DNA of 64,000 nt from Bradyrhizobium sp. CB2312 (lineage in GTDB: Bacteria > Pseudomonadota > Alphaproteobacteria > Rhizobiales > Xanthobacteraceae). The translations under genes and the position numbers were made by a program. Positions 1 to 8,381 of the stretch are shown one piece after another. Where the stretch lies: positions 9,445,501-9,509,500 of the forward strand of contig NZ_CP121668.1 in assembly GCF_029714425.1 (NCBI RefSeq), read 5' to 3'. The notes below the pieces were generated by a model. The model ran no database searches, was not told the DNA's origin, and saw only the letters and a list, made by a program, of their open reading frames with translations. The number at the start of each line of letters is the position of its first letter. Position 1 is the stretch's first letter.

Positions 1-185
1 GCGGGCATGTTCCAGTTGTATCGGGCCGCCCCTTGCCGCGCGACGACCTCCTTGGAGTAGAGCGATGCTGCCGTTCCGCCGACGAACTGACATGTCTGCT
101 CGAGGACGTCGGTCCATAGTGCTGAATCGAGGGCGGCATCGTAGATGTCCCCGATCAGGTGCGATACCAGATCCACGTCAACCAT
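1..185 (-). CDS. LuxR-type transcriptional regulator, N-terminal part (runs off window)
   Basis: Reading the minus strand from an ATG at 185 gives an open frame of 61 codons to the window edge. It begins MVDVDLVSHLIGDIYDAALD and continues with a VLEQTCQFVGGTAASLYSK segment. This N-terminus resembles the ligand-binding half of rhizobial LuxR-family regulators that carry a C-terminal helix-turn-helix. The DNA-binding part would lie outside the window and cannot be checked. The family assignment comes from resemblance only; the reading frame itself is clear. Confidence 0.55.
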   Translation of the reverse strand, partial: MVDVDLVSHLIGDIYDAALDSALWTDVLEQTCQFVGGTAASLYSKEVVARQGAARYNWNMP

Positions 186-324
186 CGTTCGGCAGCTCCA
201 TCATCCGATCGGTTGGTAGCGGTATCCTGGAAGAACGACGTCCTCCGAATGGAGGATGGTATGGGCGACGAGACCTTCACTGTCGGAGCGGCACAGCGAG
301 AAGCAGGTCGGGCCGTAACGCCCC

Positions 325-360
325 GTCATTCCGGGGCGCTGCGCAGCGCCCCGGAATGAC
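325..360. repeat. 36-bp perfect palindrome
   Basis: Two 18-base arms starting gtcattccgggg pair perfectly with no loop. It lies between the truncated LuxR gene and the end of the Ada/AraC gene. The same cattccgggg / ccccggaatg ends occur around 41131-41246, so it belongs to a dispersed palindromic family. It could also act as a transcription barrier for the convergent or tandem units. Confidence 0.7.
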
Positions 361-370
361 AACCAAACTA

Positions 371-967
371 CTATCGCCGCCGACGGAATGACGACGGCGG
401 CCGCTTGTAGGTCGCGACAAATGCATCGTTGAATCTGCGCACGCTGCCGAAACCGGCGGCGAAGGCGATCTCCGCCAATGTCATGCTGGTCTGGTCGATC
501 AGACGCTTGGCTTCCTGCACACGGCGGGTCGCGGCGATCTCGCTCGGGCTCGCACCGGCGTGACGCATGAACAGGCGGAGCAGATGGCGTGAGCCCACTC
601 CCAAGACTTCCGCAAGGTCCTTCATCGACGCGCGATCGAGAAAGCCGTCATTGATCAGGCGCATCCCGCGCGCGACGGTGCTGGCCGTGCCCATCCACGC
701 CGGCGAGCCCGGGGCCGTTTCCGGCCGGCAGCGCAGGCACGGACGGAAGCCGGCGCGCTCGGCGGCGGCAGCCGTCGGGTAGAAGGTCACGTTCTCGGAG
801 CGCGCCGGGCGAACCGGACAGACCGGCCGGCAATAGATACGCGTCGAGCGAACGCCGGAGAAGAACAGGCCATCGAAGGCGCAAGCCCGCGCCAGGCGCG
901 CCCGGTCGCAGGTCGCCCAGTCGAGATGCGGTGGCAACGCCTGTGGCTGCGCGGAAACCTTCGCCAT
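371..967 (-). CDS. Ada-type metal-binding / AraC-family transcriptional regulator
   Basis: A protein of about 198 residues. The N-terminal half matches the Ada zinc-binding domain: RARLACAFDGLFF-like context, then RIYCRPVCPVR and RPCLRCRPE, which supply the four cysteines that bind zinc and accept methyl groups from phosphotriesters in Ada. The C-terminal half is an AraC helix-turn-helix (MTLAEIAFAAGFGSVRRFN). There is no methyltransferase domain with PCHR, so it is an AdaA-like regulator rather than full Ada. In-frame ATGs also exist at 985 and 1069; 967 was chosen because it precedes the conserved part closely. It is divergent from the EamA transporter gene, whose expression it may control (inference). 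Confidence 0.8.
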   Translation of the reverse strand: MAKVSAQPQALPPHLDWATCDRARLARACAFDGLFFSGVRSTRIYCRPVCPVRPARSENVTFYPTAAAAERAGFRPCLRCRPETAPGSPAWMGTASTVARGMRLINDGFLDRASMKDLAEVLGVGSRHLLRLFMRHAGASPSEIAATRRVQEAKRLIDQTSMTLAEIAFAAGFGSVRRFNDAFVATYKRPPSSFRRRR

Positions 968-1098
968 GATGCAATGATAATTCATCTGACCTCGCCGAGT
1001 AGCTGAAATCGGACTCGGTCGGGCGATGAGGTCCGAATTCAGCCAGCCTGCGCCGCCGCGCCGGATCATGGTCCCGGTCCATCCGGGAGCAGATTCGC

Positions 1099-2037
1099 AT
1101 GAGCACGCAGGCGCAACGAACGACGTCAGGACAAATCACTCTCGTCATCGAGATCGGGCTTCTGCTGCTGCTCTCGCTGATCTGGGGTAGCTCGTTCACG
1201 CTGATCAAGGTCGCGATCTCATCGATCCCGCCGTTTACGATGGTCGCCGCGCGCGTGACGATCGCGGCCATCCTTCTGGTCGGGATTGCCCATGCGCAGG
1301 GACACGCCCTTCCCCGCCGAGGGTCGGTCTGGGCCGGCTTCTTCGTGCAGGGACTGCTGCAAAGCGCGCTGCCGTTTACCCTGATCAGTTGGGGCGAGAT
1401 GCATATCGCAAGCGGTCTTGCCGGCGTGCTCAATGCCACCCCGCCGATGTTCGTGCTCGCGATCGCGATGACGACCGGACGCGGACGGCAGGCCGTCACC
1501 AGGTGGAAGATCATCGGCGTCGCGCTCGGCCTTGCCGGCGTGGCAGTCACGATGGGTCTCGATGCGTTGTCCGGAATCGGCACCGCCGCGCCGTTGGCGC
1601 AGGCGGCCGTGCTCGGCGCCAGCCTCTGCTACGCGCTCGCACCCATGTGGGGCCAGCGGTTCTCGAAGCTTCCGGCCATCGTCACGGCCGCCGGCGCCAT
1701 GAGCTGCGCCGCGATCCCGATGGTTCCCGCCGCACTCATCCTCGAGCGGCCTTGGACGCTCGCGCCGACGTCGCAGGCGGTCGCAGCCGTCATCGGCCTC
1801 GCCGTGGTCTGCACCGCGCTCGCGATGGTGATCTATTTCCGCCTGATCCGCACGCTTGGCCCACTCGGCACCACCAGCGGCAGCTATCTGCGCGCGGGAT
1901 TTGCGGTGGCGCTCGGCACGGCATGGCTCGGCGAGCGCTTCACTTTGTCGGCCCTCACAGGCATGGCGCTCATTCTGGCCGGGGTCATCGCAATCACGAT
2001 GCCCATGCCAGCGCGGAAACGTGAACCCGGACAGTGA
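1099..2037 (+). CDS. EamA/DMT-family exporter
   Basis: 312 residues with about ten hydrophobic segments arranged as two EamA repeats. LIWGSSFTLIKVAI near the N-terminus is the typical first-helix signature of drug/metabolite transporters, and the second half ends with LTGMALILAGVIAIT. It would export small metabolites or amino-acid-like compounds from the inner membrane; the substrate cannot be told from sequence. It starts 131 bases from the divergent Ada/AraC-type gene. Confidence 0.85.
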   Translation: MSTQAQRTTSGQITLVIEIGLLLLLSLIWGSSFTLIKVAISSIPPFTMVAARVTIAAILLVGIAHAQGHALPRRGSVWAGFFVQGLLQSALPFTLISWGEMHIASGLAGVLNATPPMFVLAIAMTTGRGRQAVTRWKIIGVALGLAGVAVTMGLDALSGIGTAAPLAQAAVLGASLCYALAPMWGQRFSKLPAIVTAAGAMSCAAIPMVPAALILERPWTLAPTSQAVAAVIGLAVVCTALAMVIYFRLIRTLGPLGTTSGSYLRAGFAVALGTAWLGERFTLSALTGMALILAGVIAITMPMPARKREPGQ

Positions 2038-2080
2038 GAGCGGCCGCGGGGCGGTCTTCTGGACCGTCCCGCGCTTGGGG

Positions 2081-2515
2081 TCAGGCGTGGTTGACCTCGA
2101 CGACCTCGCACAGGATCGTCTCGGCCTTCGAGAGTGCGGCAAGCTTCTGGATGTACGGTGCAAATCGCGGATCCCCGCGAAAATTCTCGATGTCCCCGGC
2201 GCTCCGCCATTGCGAGTAGTTGATCGCGCGGCGGCCCTCCTTGCTGGCGTGGACGCTGGACGAGATGAAGCCGGGCTGCTTGCTGAAGAAGGTCTCGGTA
2301 CCCTCCTTCAGGAGCTGAACCAGCTTCTGCTGGTTGTCCGGGTCGACCGTGAAGACGTTGACGAGGGTCGCGATATCGCTGCCGATGCGAATGGTCGCTT
2401 CCATCTTCGCCGTGCCGTTCTGGCCATGGGACGGGACCGCCTGGGCGGCGAGCAGCGCGCCGGCTCCGGTGGCAACGAGGGCACGGCGCGATAACGCAGG
2501 TTTGGTCTCGGACAT
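2081..2515 (-). CDS. ABM-domain (antibiotic biosynthesis monooxygenase-like) protein with Tat-like leader
   Basis: 144 residues. The start SRRALVATGAGALLAAQAV looks like a twin-arginine export leader, so the protein probably acts in the periplasm. The rest fits the small ferredoxin-like ABM fold: a segment of about 95 residues with QPGFISSSVHAS and INYSQWRSAGDIENF, the usual core. ABM proteins include cofactor-free monooxygenases and haem-handling enzymes, but many are of unknown role. Convergent with the EamA gene. Confidence 0.7.
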   Translation of the reverse strand: MSETKPALSRRALVATGAGALLAAQAVPSHGQNGTAKMEATIRIGSDIATLVNVFTVDPDNQQKLVQLLKEGTETFFSKQPGFISSSVHASKEGRRAINYSQWRSAGDIENFRGDPRFAPYIQKLAALSKAETILCEVVEVNHA

Positions 2516-2680
2516 CGATGTTCTCCTTTTTCGGACGGTCGGCCCTCATTGGGCCAACAGCGCTGAGACGAACGAGGGCGCGGCAAGGAGACAGCCGGCA
2601 CGGATTTTTTGAGGGCTGAGCCGCGGGGCCGCGACACTTCATGGTTGCAAAACGCGCACCGTACGGCATGGTTGTGGCCG

Positions 2681-3394
2681 ATGCCCGCCAAGCCAGACCA
2701 CGACAAGAGCAAGCCGGAGGACGCGCCGCACTATCACGGCCATCGCGAGCGGCTGCGCGAGCGCTTCTACAGCGCCGGCGCGGACGCGCTCAGCGACTAC
2801 GAGCTGCTCGAGATGGCGCTGTTTGCGGCGCTACCGCGGCGCGACACCAAGCCGCTGGCGAAGACGCTGATCAAGACATTCGGATCGTTCGCCGAGGTCG
2901 TGCACGCGCCGGTGGCGCGCCTGCGCGAGGTCGACGGCGTCGGCGAAGCCGCGATCAACCAGCTCAAGCTGATCGCGGCCGCGGCGCATCGCGTCGCCAA
3001 GGGCGAGGTCAACAGCCGCAACGCGCTATCGTCCTGGAACGAGGTGATCGCCTATTGCCGCAGCAGCATGGCCTTTGCCGACAAGGAGCAATTCCGCCTG
3101 CTGTTCCTCGACAAGCGCAACCAGCTGATCGCCGACGAGGTCCAGCAGACCGGCACCGTCGACCACACGCCGGTCTATCCGCGCGAGGTGATCAAGCGCG
3201 CACTGGAATTGTCAGCGACCGCGCTGATCCTGGTGCATAATCATCCCAGCGGCGATCCTTCGCCGTCGCAGGCCGACATTCAGATGACGAAGGCGATCAT
3301 CGACATCGCAAAGCCGCTCGGGATTGCCGTGCACGACCACATCATCGTCGGCAAGAACGGGCATGCAAGCCTGAAGGGGATGCGGCTGATTTGA
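2681..3394 (+). CDS. radC: RadC/JAB-domain DNA repair-type protein
   Basis: About 237 residues. An N-terminal helix-hairpin-helix-like part ([18 protein letters not shown]) is followed by the MPN/JAMM domain with [16 protein letters not shown], the H-x-H-x10-D metal motif of RadC. The family name is historical; the proteins are linked to conjugation and mobile DNA and their enzyme activity is unclear. The ATG at 2681 was chosen over an upstream in-frame start at 2609 because RadC homology begins soon after it. The last 65-95 bases of this gene recur twice downstream (4015-4166 and 5959-6053). Confidence 0.9.
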   Translation: MPAKPDHDKSKPEDAPHYHGHRERLRERFYSAGADALSDYELLEMALFAALPRRDTKPLAKTLIKTFGSFAEVVHAPVARLREVDGVGEAAINQLKLIAAAAHRVAKGEVNSRNALSSWNEVIAYCRSSMAFADKEQFRLLFLDKRNQLIADEVQQTGTVDHTPVYPREVIKRALELSATALILVHNHPSGDPSPSQADIQMTKAIIDIAKPLGIAVHDHIIVGKNGHASLKGMRLI

Positions 3395-3557
3395 ATGGCG
3401 TCGACTCTTGGAGGCTAATCTTGGAGGCTAAAGCGGACCTTACCGCGAACCTCGCAAAACGACGCGATTGACCGTCTGCAAATCCCGCAGCGCAGCAGTC
3501 TCCTGCCGTACCAAAGTGTGCTATCCCTTCGGCCGGAAGCACGGGAGGGACTGGGCA

Positions 3558-3674
3558 ATGAACCGGCGCTCCTTCATCGGGTTCCTCGGCGGCGCGGGGG
3601 CGACGCCGGAAGGTCTCTCAGCGGGCTCGGCAGGGCGGGCCGATGATCACTTCCCTACGGCAGCGACCCTCTAA
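3558..3674 (+). pseudogene. Remnant of a Tat-exported substrate-binding protein N-terminus
   Basis: The frame begins MNRRSFIGFLGGAGA, closely resembling the twin-arginine leaders (RRREFI.LLGGAAA) of the many ABC-type substrate-binding proteins in Bradyrhizobium. It ends after about 38 residues with no mature domain. It lies between two copies of the radC 3' end. It is probably a decayed gene start, though a tiny exported peptide cannot be ruled out. Confidence 0.35.
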
Positions 3675-3885
3675 GGTCCGCGACACCAAAATCTACCGTA
3701 GCTCCGCCACCGTTCTCGGAAGTTGTCTGGGTGCGGGCCTCGCTGTGCTCTGACACAGCGATGATCCGGACGCCTTTCTTCTCCGCCGGTCCGACATTTC
3801 GAGCGAGGATCGCGCCAAGCAAAAGCATCGTGACCATCAGTCCGCTCACGGACGCAGTCACATAAAGATTGGACCAATCGCGCAT
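3655..3885 (-). CDS. Small hypothetical membrane protein
   Basis: 76 residues from the ATG at 3885 (MRDWSNLYVTASVSG); an upstream ATG at 3927 is in frame. One hydrophobic stretch (SGLMVTMLLLGAILARN) near the N-terminus is followed by a polar tail, as expected for a single-pass inner-membrane protein. No family is recognised. It overlaps the end of the remnant on the other strand and sits within the segment bounded by radC 3'-end repeats. It may be spurious. Confidence 0.35.
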   Translation of the reverse strand: MRDWSNLYVTASVSGLMVTMLLLGAILARNVGPAEKKGVRIIAVSEHSEARTQTTSENGGGATVDFGVADLRGSLP

Positions 3886-4014
3886 CACTACACCACCCAT
3901 GCGCACCGCCCCGGCCCGATGCAACATGCGTCGTTGAGTCGTTGGGCGATTTGGTGGCGCGGCAGTGGCGTTCTGGCGTTCACCTCACTTGTTACGCGGC
4001 GGCGGCGGCCACTA

Positions 4015-4166
4015 ATTGCAGGTGCACGACCACATCATCGTCGGCAAGAACGGGCATGCGAGCCTGAAGGGGATGCGGCTGATTTGAATGACGTCGGCTC
4101 TTGGAGCTAACTTCGGGGCTAACTCAAGCGAACCTGACCGCGAACCTCGCAGAACGACGCGATTGG
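4015..4166 (+). repeat. Second copy of the radC 3' end plus downstream flank
   Basis: From gtgcacgaccacatcatcgt at 4022 the sequence repeats the end of radC (3330-3394) almost base for base, including the stop codon. It continues for about 75 more bases of flank with small indels, ending near cgacgcgattg, as at 3459-3469. It is a direct repeat of about 150 bp separated from the original by about 0.55 kb. Copy-to-copy differences (g for a at several sites) show it is not recent. Confidence 0.85.
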
Positions 4167-4176
4167 GGAGAGTCCC

Positions 4177-5808
4177 TCAACAACCGGGCGTTGGAGCGAG
4201 GGCTGGCCTGCCTCGCAAGACATCAGAAGCCTTTTCCGCGATCATGATGACTGCTGCGTTGATGTTACCGCCAACCATGTCCGGCATGACCGATGCGTCG
4301 ACAACGCGAAGGTTCTCAACCCCATGAACGCGCAACTCGCTGTCGACAACGGTCATTCCATCGCTTTCCGGTCCCATGCGGCACGTGCCGAGCGGATGAT
4401 GGACGGTGATACCCGTGGCCGCGATATGGGCGTCGAGCCCGGAGTCCGACCAGTTGTCCGGGCCCGGCGCCAGTTCGGCGGCAATGAACGGTTTCAGCGC
4501 GAGCTGATGCCCGACGTCGCGCGCCAGCCGCAGGCCCTCGCGCAGGACGATGCGGTCGTAATCAGTCGCGAGATAGTTGCCAACGATCCGTGGGGCGGTT
4601 GATGGATCGCGCGAAACGAGGTCCAGACGCCCTCGGCTCTCCGGCCTGAGCAGGACGACCCGGCAGGAGAAGCCGTCGGCATAGGGCTGCACGACCGGGC
4701 TGAAGTAGGGTCCGGCCGTCATGGGAAGCGCGACGAACAGGAACTGCACATCCGGCACGTTGCCGCCGACCCTAGTGTTCAGGAACGCCATGGCGGCCGC
4801 GGGCAGGTCGCTCGCGATGCCGGTGCCGAACAGCTGTTGCCGCACGAGATCGATCGCGATCCGGTCGGCGCGCATGCGTCTGTGCAACGGACCGGCGCCG
4901 CGTCGAGCATAGGCGACCGGCGCGGAAATGTGGTCCTGCAAGTTCTGTCCGACGCCGCGCAGCGCCATGCGGACCGGAATGTCGTGGCGCTGAAGCACGT
5001 CGGGATCGCCAATGCCCGACAGCATCAACAGATGCGGCGAACCGATGACGCCGGCGGCAAGGATGATCTCGCGATCGGCATGTGCTGTCTGCGTCCTGCC
5101 GCCGTGCAGGTACGCGACGCCAACCGCGCGTCGGCCCTCGAAGATAATGGAGCTTGCCGGGGCACCCGTGACGATGTCGATCTGGCCGCGCCGCAGCGCC
5201 GGCCGCAGATAGGCAACGGCCGCGCTGCATCTCCGTCCACGGCGGATGGTCGATTGCCAACGGCCGAAGCCTTCCTGTTGTGCGCCGTTGTAGTCCGGTG
5301 TGACCGGATGGCCGGCTGCTTCTCCCGCTGCCATGAAGGCGTCCACGAGAGGGTCCTGGTAGCGGCTGAAGCGCGTGGTGAGCGGGCCGTCGCCGCCGCG
5401 CCAGGTGTCGGCACCTCCTTCCCATGACTCCTGCCGCCGGAAATAGGGAAGAACGTGCGCATAGGACCAGTCGCGAAGCCCGGCCGACGCCCAGCGGTCA
5501 TAGTCGCTGCGATGGCCACGCACATAGGCCATGGCGTTGGTCGAGGATGAACCGCCGATGACCTTGCCGCGCGCGAATTCGATGGGCCGGCCGCCCATGC
5601 TCGCTTCAGGCTCGGTGAAGAAGCCCCAGTCGTTCCGCTGTTTGAGAAACATCCGCGGCCACAGAAGCGGGACGTGGATATGCAGATCACGATCCCAGCC
5701 ACCGGCTTCCAGCAGAAGCACGCGCGTGTCGGGATCCTCTGTCAGACGGCTGGCCAGTGTGCAGCCAGCGGACCCGGCCCCGATAATGATGTGGCTGTAT
5801 GTAACCAT
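4177..5808 (-). CDS. GMC-family FAD oxidoreductase (choline dehydrogenase-like)
   Basis: 543 residues, the usual length for the glucose-methanol-choline family. The N-terminal dinucleotide fold is HIIIGAGSAGCTLASRL followed by LLLEAGG. The GMC signature appears as ARGKVIGGSSSTNAMAYVRG, and the C-terminal catalytic region as HHPLGTCRMG and GGNINAAVIMIAEKASD. It should oxidise an alcohol with FAD; the substrate is unknown. It is the only intact gene between the second and third copies of the radC 3' end, so it looks like inserted cargo. A repeated TGATGATCAC motif lies upstream. Confidence 0.85.
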   Translation of the reverse strand: MVTYSHIIIGAGSAGCTLASRLTEDPDTRVLLLEAGGWDRDLHIHVPLLWPRMFLKQRNDWGFFTEPEASMGGRPIEFARGKVIGGSSSTNAMAYVRGHRSDYDRWASAGLRDWSYAHVLPYFRRQESWEGGADTWRGGDGPLTTRFSRYQDPLVDAFMAAGEAAGHPVTPDYNGAQQEGFGRWQSTIRRGRRCSAAVAYLRPALRRGQIDIVTGAPASSIIFEGRRAVGVAYLHGGRTQTAHADREIILAAGVIGSPHLLMLSGIGDPDVLQRHDIPVRMALRGVGQNLQDHISAPVAYARRGAGPLHRRMRADRIAIDLVRQQLFGTGIASDLPAAAMAFLNTRVGGNVPDVQFLFVALPMTAGPYFSPVVQPYADGFSCRVVLLRPESRGRLDLVSRDPSTAPRIVGNYLATDYDRIVLREGLRLARDVGHQLALKPFIAAELAPGPDNWSDSGLDAHIAATGITVHHPLGTCRMGPESDGMTVVDSELRVHGVENLRVVDASVMPDMVGGNINAAVIMIAEKASDVLRGRPALAPTPGC

Positions 5809-5860
5809 CTCGCTCTTCCTCGATATGGTTTAGTCCTTTGAGGTGAGAGCTGAAGTCCGC

Positions 5861-5917
5861 TGATGATCACTCGTGAGTGAAATGGCACACGCCTTCAAAG
5901 GCTAACGTGATGATCAC
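5861..5917. promoter_or_regulatory. Pair of TGATGATCAC repeats upstream of the GMC gene
   Basis: The 10-mer TGATGATCAC occurs at 5861-5870 and 5908-5917, 47 bases apart, 53-109 bases before the GMC oxidoreductase start on the minus strand. Each contains the palindrome TGATCA. This is a possible regulator site for that gene; no known operator is recognised. Confidence 0.3.
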
Positions 5918-5958
5918 AATCGGTCACTTCTTACAGTGCCCTGTCCACGTCCCCTGCT

Positions 5959-6053
5959 ATCGACATTGCCAAGCCGCTCGGGATTGCCGTGCACGCTACA
6001 TCATCGTCGGCAGAAGCGGGCGTGCGAGTTTGCGCGGGATGCGGTTGATCTAG
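5959..6053 (+). repeat. Third, decayed copy of the radC 3' end
   Basis: The stretch atcgacattgccaagccgct onwards matches 3299-3394 of radC through gggattgccgtgcacg. It then shows single-base losses (gctacatcat for gaccacatcat; gcagaagcg for gcaagaacg) and more substitutions, and ends with a TAG stop. It extends further upstream into radC than the second copy does, so the two were not copied from each other in a simple way. Confidence 0.8.
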
Positions 6054-6080
6054 GGCACCAAATCAGGCGACAAGAGCAGC

Positions 6081-6866
6081 ATGAGCGACTGGCTGCACAA
6101 TCTGCCTGTGCCCTTGATGGCGTTGGTGATCTTTGGATTCACCTATTTCCTCGCCGCGGCGATCTTCTCCGGCATCGCGCTGGCCGCGACGGAGGAGCGC
6201 GCCAAATCGCTGAAGGCGATCTCGCCGGGGATGCTGCCGGTGCTCGGCATCATCTTCGGCCTGTTCGTCGCCTTCATCGCGGCGCAGGTCTGGGGCGACA
6301 GCGACCGCGCCAGCGCCGCGGTGAGCCGCGAGGCCAGCGCGCTGCGCAGCGTCGTGCTGCTCGCCGCCGGCCTGCCGGCGGAGCAGGAGACCAAGCTGAG
6401 TGGTCTCGTGCGCGACTATGTCGGGCAGGCAGTGGCGGTGGAATGGCCGATGATGGCGCATCAGCAAGCCTCGCTGAAGGTGACACCGCCGGCGCTCGCG
6501 GAAGCCCTGCAGCTCGTCGTCGCCATGACGCCGCAGGGCACGGGGCAGGCGAACGTGCAGCGCGAGCTGCTCGCCGCGCTGGAGCAGGCACTGGATGCGC
6601 GGCGGCAGCGGATCATCGTCAGCCTCGCCGCGGTCAATCCGGTCAAATGGTGGTGCCTGTATCTGCAGGCCGCCTGCGCGCTGCTGGTGATCGGGCTCGT
6701 TCATTGCGACAACCGCCTGGGATCGGCGATCGCGATGGGCCTGTTCGCGACCGGCGTCGCCACCTCGGTGCTGCTCATCGCCGCCCACGACCGGCCGTTC
6801 GCCGGGCAGATCTCGATCCAGCCGGAGCCGCTGCTCCAGATCATGCCGGCGGGCGCGAAGAGTTAA
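6081..6866 (+). CDS. DUF4239-type integral membrane protein
   Basis: 261 residues. Two N-terminal hydrophobic helices (MALVIFGFTYFLAAAIFSG; LPVLGIIFGLFVAFIA) are followed by a soluble helical part with AVSREASALRSV, and then two C-terminal helices. This layout and the VSREA..LR segment match DUF4239 (bestrophin-like) proteins of rhizobia. Function unknown; location is the inner membrane. It starts 27 bases after the third radC-end copy. Confidence 0.7.
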   Translation: MSDWLHNLPVPLMALVIFGFTYFLAAAIFSGIALAATEERAKSLKAISPGMLPVLGIIFGLFVAFIAAQVWGDSDRASAAVSREASALRSVVLLAAGLPAEQETKLSGLVRDYVGQAVAVEWPMMAHQQASLKVTPPALAEALQLVVAMTPQGTGQANVQRELLAALEQALDARRQRIIVSLAAVNPVKWWCLYLQAACALLVIGLVHCDNRLGSAIAMGLFATGVATSVLLIAAHDRPFAGQISIQPEPLLQIMPAGAKS

Positions 6867-6884
6867 AGCGCGAGGGCTCGAGCC

Positions 6885-7205
6885 TTAATAGCAATAGCGG
6901 GGATCGACCCGGACGTAATAGCCGTCGGGGCGCTGCATGTAGCAGCCGCGCTGATAGGCGTAATAGCCGGAGCGACGGCGCTCGCCCTCGGAGGCGATGG
7001 CAGCGCCCGTGCCGGCACCGACGACGGCGCCGATTGCCGCGCCGCGGCCGCCGCCAAGCGCGCCTCCGAGGATCGCCCCGCCGACACCACCAATGATCGC
7101 GCCGCCGAGGGCATCCTGGGCCGCCGCTTCATGCGCCGGCATCACCATCGCGACCGTCAGACATGCCGAGATCGCAAAACTTCCAATACCCAGACCTCGA
7201 AGCAT
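6885..7205 (-). CDS. Exported glycine-zipper protein
   Basis: 106 residues from the ATG at 7205, which is preceded by a strong GGAGGG ribosome site; longer in-frame starts lack one. A signal peptide (ISACLTVAMVMPAHEAAAQ) is followed by a glycine-zipper stretch made of GGAIIGGVGGAILGGALGGG repeats. The tail is rich in Tyr, Arg and Cys (RGCYMQRPDGYYVRVDPRYCY). Such proteins sit in the periplasm or outer membrane; their role is unknown. Convergent with the DUF4239 gene, with an 18-base gap. Confidence 0.75.
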   Translation of the reverse strand: MLRGLGIGSFAISACLTVAMVMPAHEAAAQDALGGAIIGGVGGAILGGALGGGRGAAIGAVVGAGTGAAIASEGERRRSGYYAYQRGCYMQRPDGYYVRVDPRYCY

Positions 7206-7508
7206 GCTCGCCCTCCCTGTGGTGAGGCGAATCTTAACGCCCGCCATGGATTCAGGCCAGATCAAATCGCCTGCCTTGCGGCTCCGAGTACCGACAGAGG
7301 TCGCCCTAGCACTACTTTGGCAGAATCGGCGTGCCCCCGGGCCCGGACCGCTCTTTCCACGAAAGTTGACATATGAGAGAGCCACGTACTCGCTCCAGAA
7401 GGTGCGAACGCGTATCGCTTCCATTCCCACCGTCCGGAAGACCGCCGCTGGCCTGAACGTCCGCGAAACTAACTTTTATAAGACGCTCGAAAGTGGAACA
7501 GTATTGGC
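7206..7508. other. Gap holding the left inverted repeat
   Basis: No gene is seen here. The stretch contains the left copy of a 22-bp inverted repeat at 7305-7326 and then a less GC-rich run leading into the histidine phosphatase gene. The probable promoter of that gene should lie in 7327-7500, but no clear -35/-10 pair is called. Confidence 0.5.
7305..7326 (+). repeat. Left 22-bp inverted repeat flanking the phosphatase gene
   Basis: cctagcactactttggcaga-at at 7305-7326 is the exact reverse complement of 8117-8138. The match stops at both sides (7304 and 7327 differ). It is interpreted as a transposon end, because the right copy carries the stop codon of an IS5-like transposase remnant. Confidence 0.85.
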
Positions 7509-8063
7509 ATGACACAGCGCATCCACCTGATACGGCACGGTCAGCCGGCCTGTCGTCCGCAGGCGGCACTCTCGCGTCAGGACTACCGGTGCTGGGTCGA
7601 GGCATACGATGCAGCAGGGATCATGGATTGGCCGCCTAATTCGCTCGTAAAATGGCTTGAATCTGCCGGGATCGACAAAGTGATCTCGAGTTCCCTACCG
7701 AGGGCCTCCGAATCGGCAAGGGCATTGCTTAAGTCAGATAGGGTGTACAGCGATCCGCTGTTCAACGAGGCAGCTATCACCATCCCAACCATCCCTTTGC
7801 GTATGAACTCCAGCGCATGGACCGCAATTGGCAGGATAACATGGCTATGCGGCGCTCCTGCAGATGAGGACATTACCGCATTTCGTCTGCGTGCTCGCGC
7901 AGCAACCGAAAAGCTTATGCAATCTGAAGGCGCGGACGAAACGGCCCTGATAGGGCACGGATGGATGAACCGAATGATCGGTCACAATCTGCGAAAGCGC
8001 GGTTTTCAAATTCAGTACCGTAGCTACAACGGTTACTGGTCCCGGACCACTCTTGTGCGGTAG
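7509..8063 (+). CDS. Histidine phosphatase superfamily protein
   Basis: 184 residues. The N-terminal IHLIRHGQPAC is the RHG catalytic motif of the phosphoglycerate mutase-like branch. ISSSLPRASESARAL supplies the second conserved Arg, and TALIGHGWMNRMIG the C-terminal catalytic His. It should act on a phosphomonoester by a phosphohistidine route; the substrate is unknown. Codon use is visibly less GC-rich than in its neighbours, and it is bounded by 22-bp inverted repeats, which points to transfer. Confidence 0.8.
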   Translation: MTQRIHLIRHGQPACRPQAALSRQDYRCWVEAYDAAGIMDWPPNSLVKWLESAGIDKVISSSLPRASESARALLKSDRVYSDPLFNEAAITIPTIPLRMNSSAWTAIGRITWLCGAPADEDITAFRLRARAATEKLMQSEGADETALIGHGWMNRMIGHNLRKRGFQIQYRSYNGYWSRTTLVR

Positions 8064-8116
8064 CACTGCTTGGGCAGGTTGTTGATTTTGTCGCGCTTCG
8101 ACAACGGCGAAAGCTA

Positions 8117-8138
8117 ATTCTGCCAAAGTAGTGCTAGG
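8117..8138 (-). repeat. Right 22-bp inverted repeat
   Basis: attctgccaaagtagtgcta-gg is the exact reverse complement of 7305-7326. On the minus strand its CCTAG contains the stop codon of the transposase remnant at 8134-8136, as is common where a compact insertion sequence ends. Confidence 0.85.
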
Positions 8139-8256
8139 ACGTGGACTCACCAAGACGCAGCCATAGCTTGATTGCCGCGAGTTGAACCAAGGCCAAGGTA
8201 GTTGGCGGCGAGGCCATCATGGCGCTTCGCAACCCGACGACATTGTTTGATCCCGA
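8134..8256 (-). pseudogene. C-terminal remnant of an IS5-family transposase
   Basis: The minus strand encodes GIKQCRRVAKRHDGLAANYL, then after a one-base insertion VQLAAIKLWLRLGESTS and a stop. The pattern KQFRRVATRYDKLAANYLA..QLA..RLWLR is the usual end of IS5-family DDE transposases in rhizobia. Only about 40 residues remain and the frame is broken, so it is inactive. It abuts the right inverted repeat. Confidence 0.7.
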
Positions 8257-8381
8257 TGATCAGACACTGGTAATCTGCCCCTCATGCTCGCTTTGGTTGT
8301 TTATTCGTGATACGCCTTGACGACCACGCGCGCTGATCTTCTGTTGCCGAAGCGCGCTTCGTTATGACGAGGGTGGCGAGA

